A DNA stretch of 5,575 nt, taken from assembly GCA_948687865.1 (NCBI GenBank), contig CAPQQE010000014.1:654-6228 (forward strand). Reading direction: 5' to 3'. The stretch is from an uncultured Bacilli bacterium. GTDB taxonomy: Bacteria; Bacillota_I; Bacilli_A; RF39; UBA660. The position numbers and the translations under genes were made by a program. The notes under the pieces were generated by a model. That model worked only from the letters and a program-made list of their open reading frames with translations, was not told the DNA's origin and ran no database searches. Positions 5,000-5,575 of this stretch are shown here, piece after piece; the stretch's first letter is position 1, and every line of letters starts with the position of its first letter.

Positions 5000-5257
5000 G
5001 TAATTTTACTTTATATATACTTTGCAAAAGTTACAAATATATTTATGAATATCTGTATCATATTTTGTGAAAGAATGATATATTTACTTTGCATTTAAAT
5101 CTTTCATTAAAAAAGGGTTATATACGTAAAAATAATTGAAAATATAAATTACAAAATATGATAATCCAAGAATTCATAAATTTTTCTTTTGATAAAAAAT
5201 AAGTTATTGACTAGCATTAAGAACTATTATATAATATATGGCATTAGGAGGCTTGTA
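5000..5257. other. 258-bp AT-rich intergenic gap before the last gene
   Basis: A possible stem joins GTAATTTT (5000-5007) and AAAAGTTAC (5026-5034) directly after the kinase stop, with one T-G pair. It lacks a following T-run, so it is at best a weak terminator. ACTTTGCA occurs twice, at 5019-5026 and near 5087-5094. No ORF of note, no RNA gene I can recognise and no block A/B repeat are present. The right end carries the promoter described separately. Confidence 0.4.
5207..5235 (+). promoter_or_regulatory. Sigma-A type promoter for the last gene (TTGACT-17 bp-TATAAT)
   Basis: TTGACT (5207-5212) and TATAAT (5230-5235) are separated by exactly 17 bp: five of six and six of six matches to the vegetative consensus at optimal spacing. 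Transcription should begin near 5241-5243, only a few bases before AGGAGG (5246-5251), giving a leader of about 16 nt. This is the clearest promoter in the window and indicates independent transcription of the downstream gene. Confidence 0.8.
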
Positions 5258-5575
5258 ATGAAATTAAAAGAAATGAAAACTGGTATTTCTAACAAAAAGG
5301 GATACAAATATGTATGGGATGAGGCAACTAAATTTTTAATTTATAAAAATGATAAGGAAGATTTGATATTTGGGTTATCAACTCGTGGTGATCAAATTGA
5401 AGAAGCAGAAATATTAAAACTATATAAAATATCTTTAAAAGGATTTAGAATTCTTCTAGATGGAGATGCAACAAATTTTAGATTTGAACATACCATCTAT
5501 CCTAAAAATTTTTGTTCATTAGTAAATGAAGAAGCAGAAAAATCAAAGGTGACTGATATAGTTAACTATCTTGGG
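5258..5575 (+). CDS. Uncharacterised protein, N-terminal 106 residues (3' end outside window)
   Basis: The ATG at 5258 is preceded by a perfect AGGAGG (5246-5251) at 6 nt and by a consensus promoter, so the start is well supported. The frame stays open to the window end. The protein begins MKLKEMKTGISNKKGYKYVW and is lysine- and glutamate-rich, without signal peptide or membrane segment. Alternating strand-like stretches (KFLIYKN, DLIFGLST, GFRILLDGD) suggest a mixed alpha/beta cytoplasmic protein. I recognise no family from this part and assign no function. Confidence 0.8.
   Translation, partial: MKLKEMKTGISNKKGYKYVWDEATKFLIYKNDKEDLIFGLSTRGDQIEEAEILKLYKISLKGFRILLDGDATNFRFEHTIYPKNFCSLVNEEAEKSKVTDIVNYLG

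Noticed and set aside
5000..5034. Intrinsic terminator after the kinase-like gene
   Set aside because: The stem is AT-only apart from its ends and no T-run follows; it is mentioned only as a weak possibility in the gap entry.

Overview
The window is very AT-rich DNA (roughly 27-30% G+C by eye). It has purine-rich Shine-Dalgarno sites, A/T-ending codons and a SecA with the tail CxCx8CC. This points to a low-GC Bacillota, most likely a Clostridia member; I cannot fix the genus. All genes read on the + strand.

Layout: (1) 2-1675 is the 3' two-thirds of the preprotein translocase ATPase gene secA, complete at its C-terminal zinc motif. (2) 1789-2187 is a small Rid/YjgF-family gene. (3) 2188-2539 has no intact gene. 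It holds a repeat-rich block (A) ending in a second copy of the last 44 nt of secA, in frame to a stop codon but headless. Two candidate hairpins follow. (4) 2540-3112 encodes an unrecognised 190-aa protein. (5) 3123-3204 is a second, shorter copy of the repeat block (B), ending at the same seven bases. (6) 3300-4211 encodes a protein with a putative Cys-His-Asp, transglutaminase/papain-like triad. (7) 4345-4999 is a P-loop kinase-like gene whose natural start is separated from its Walker A motif by one extra G in a G6 run. (8) 5258 to the window end is the start of an unrecognised gene with its own good promoter.

The main observation is the array architecture behind secA. The heptamer CTTGTGG occurs inside the secA zinc-motif codons (1632-1638), at the end of block A (2353-2359) and at the end of block B (3198-3204). 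To its right, the first two copies continue with a secA tail and stop codon. To its left, block A and block B resemble each other but not secA. The stretch can therefore be read as two head-to-tail, one-gene units of 721 and 845 bp (ridA-like; 190-aa protein). Each would be inserted at the secA 3' end, bring its own replacement for the last SecA codons and push the older tail downstream. All four differences between the two tails are synonymous, which fits tails that have each served as the true end of a secA. This is an inference from sequence: no recombinase gene lies in the window and the last unit lacks a tail on its right. Decay of a second SEC-C gene or plain tandem duplication remain alternatives.

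The downstream genes look like accessory cargo rather than one pathway. They are separated by 130-260 bp AT-rich gaps and each has its own ribosome binding site. At least one has its own promoter, and there is no obvious shared substrate.
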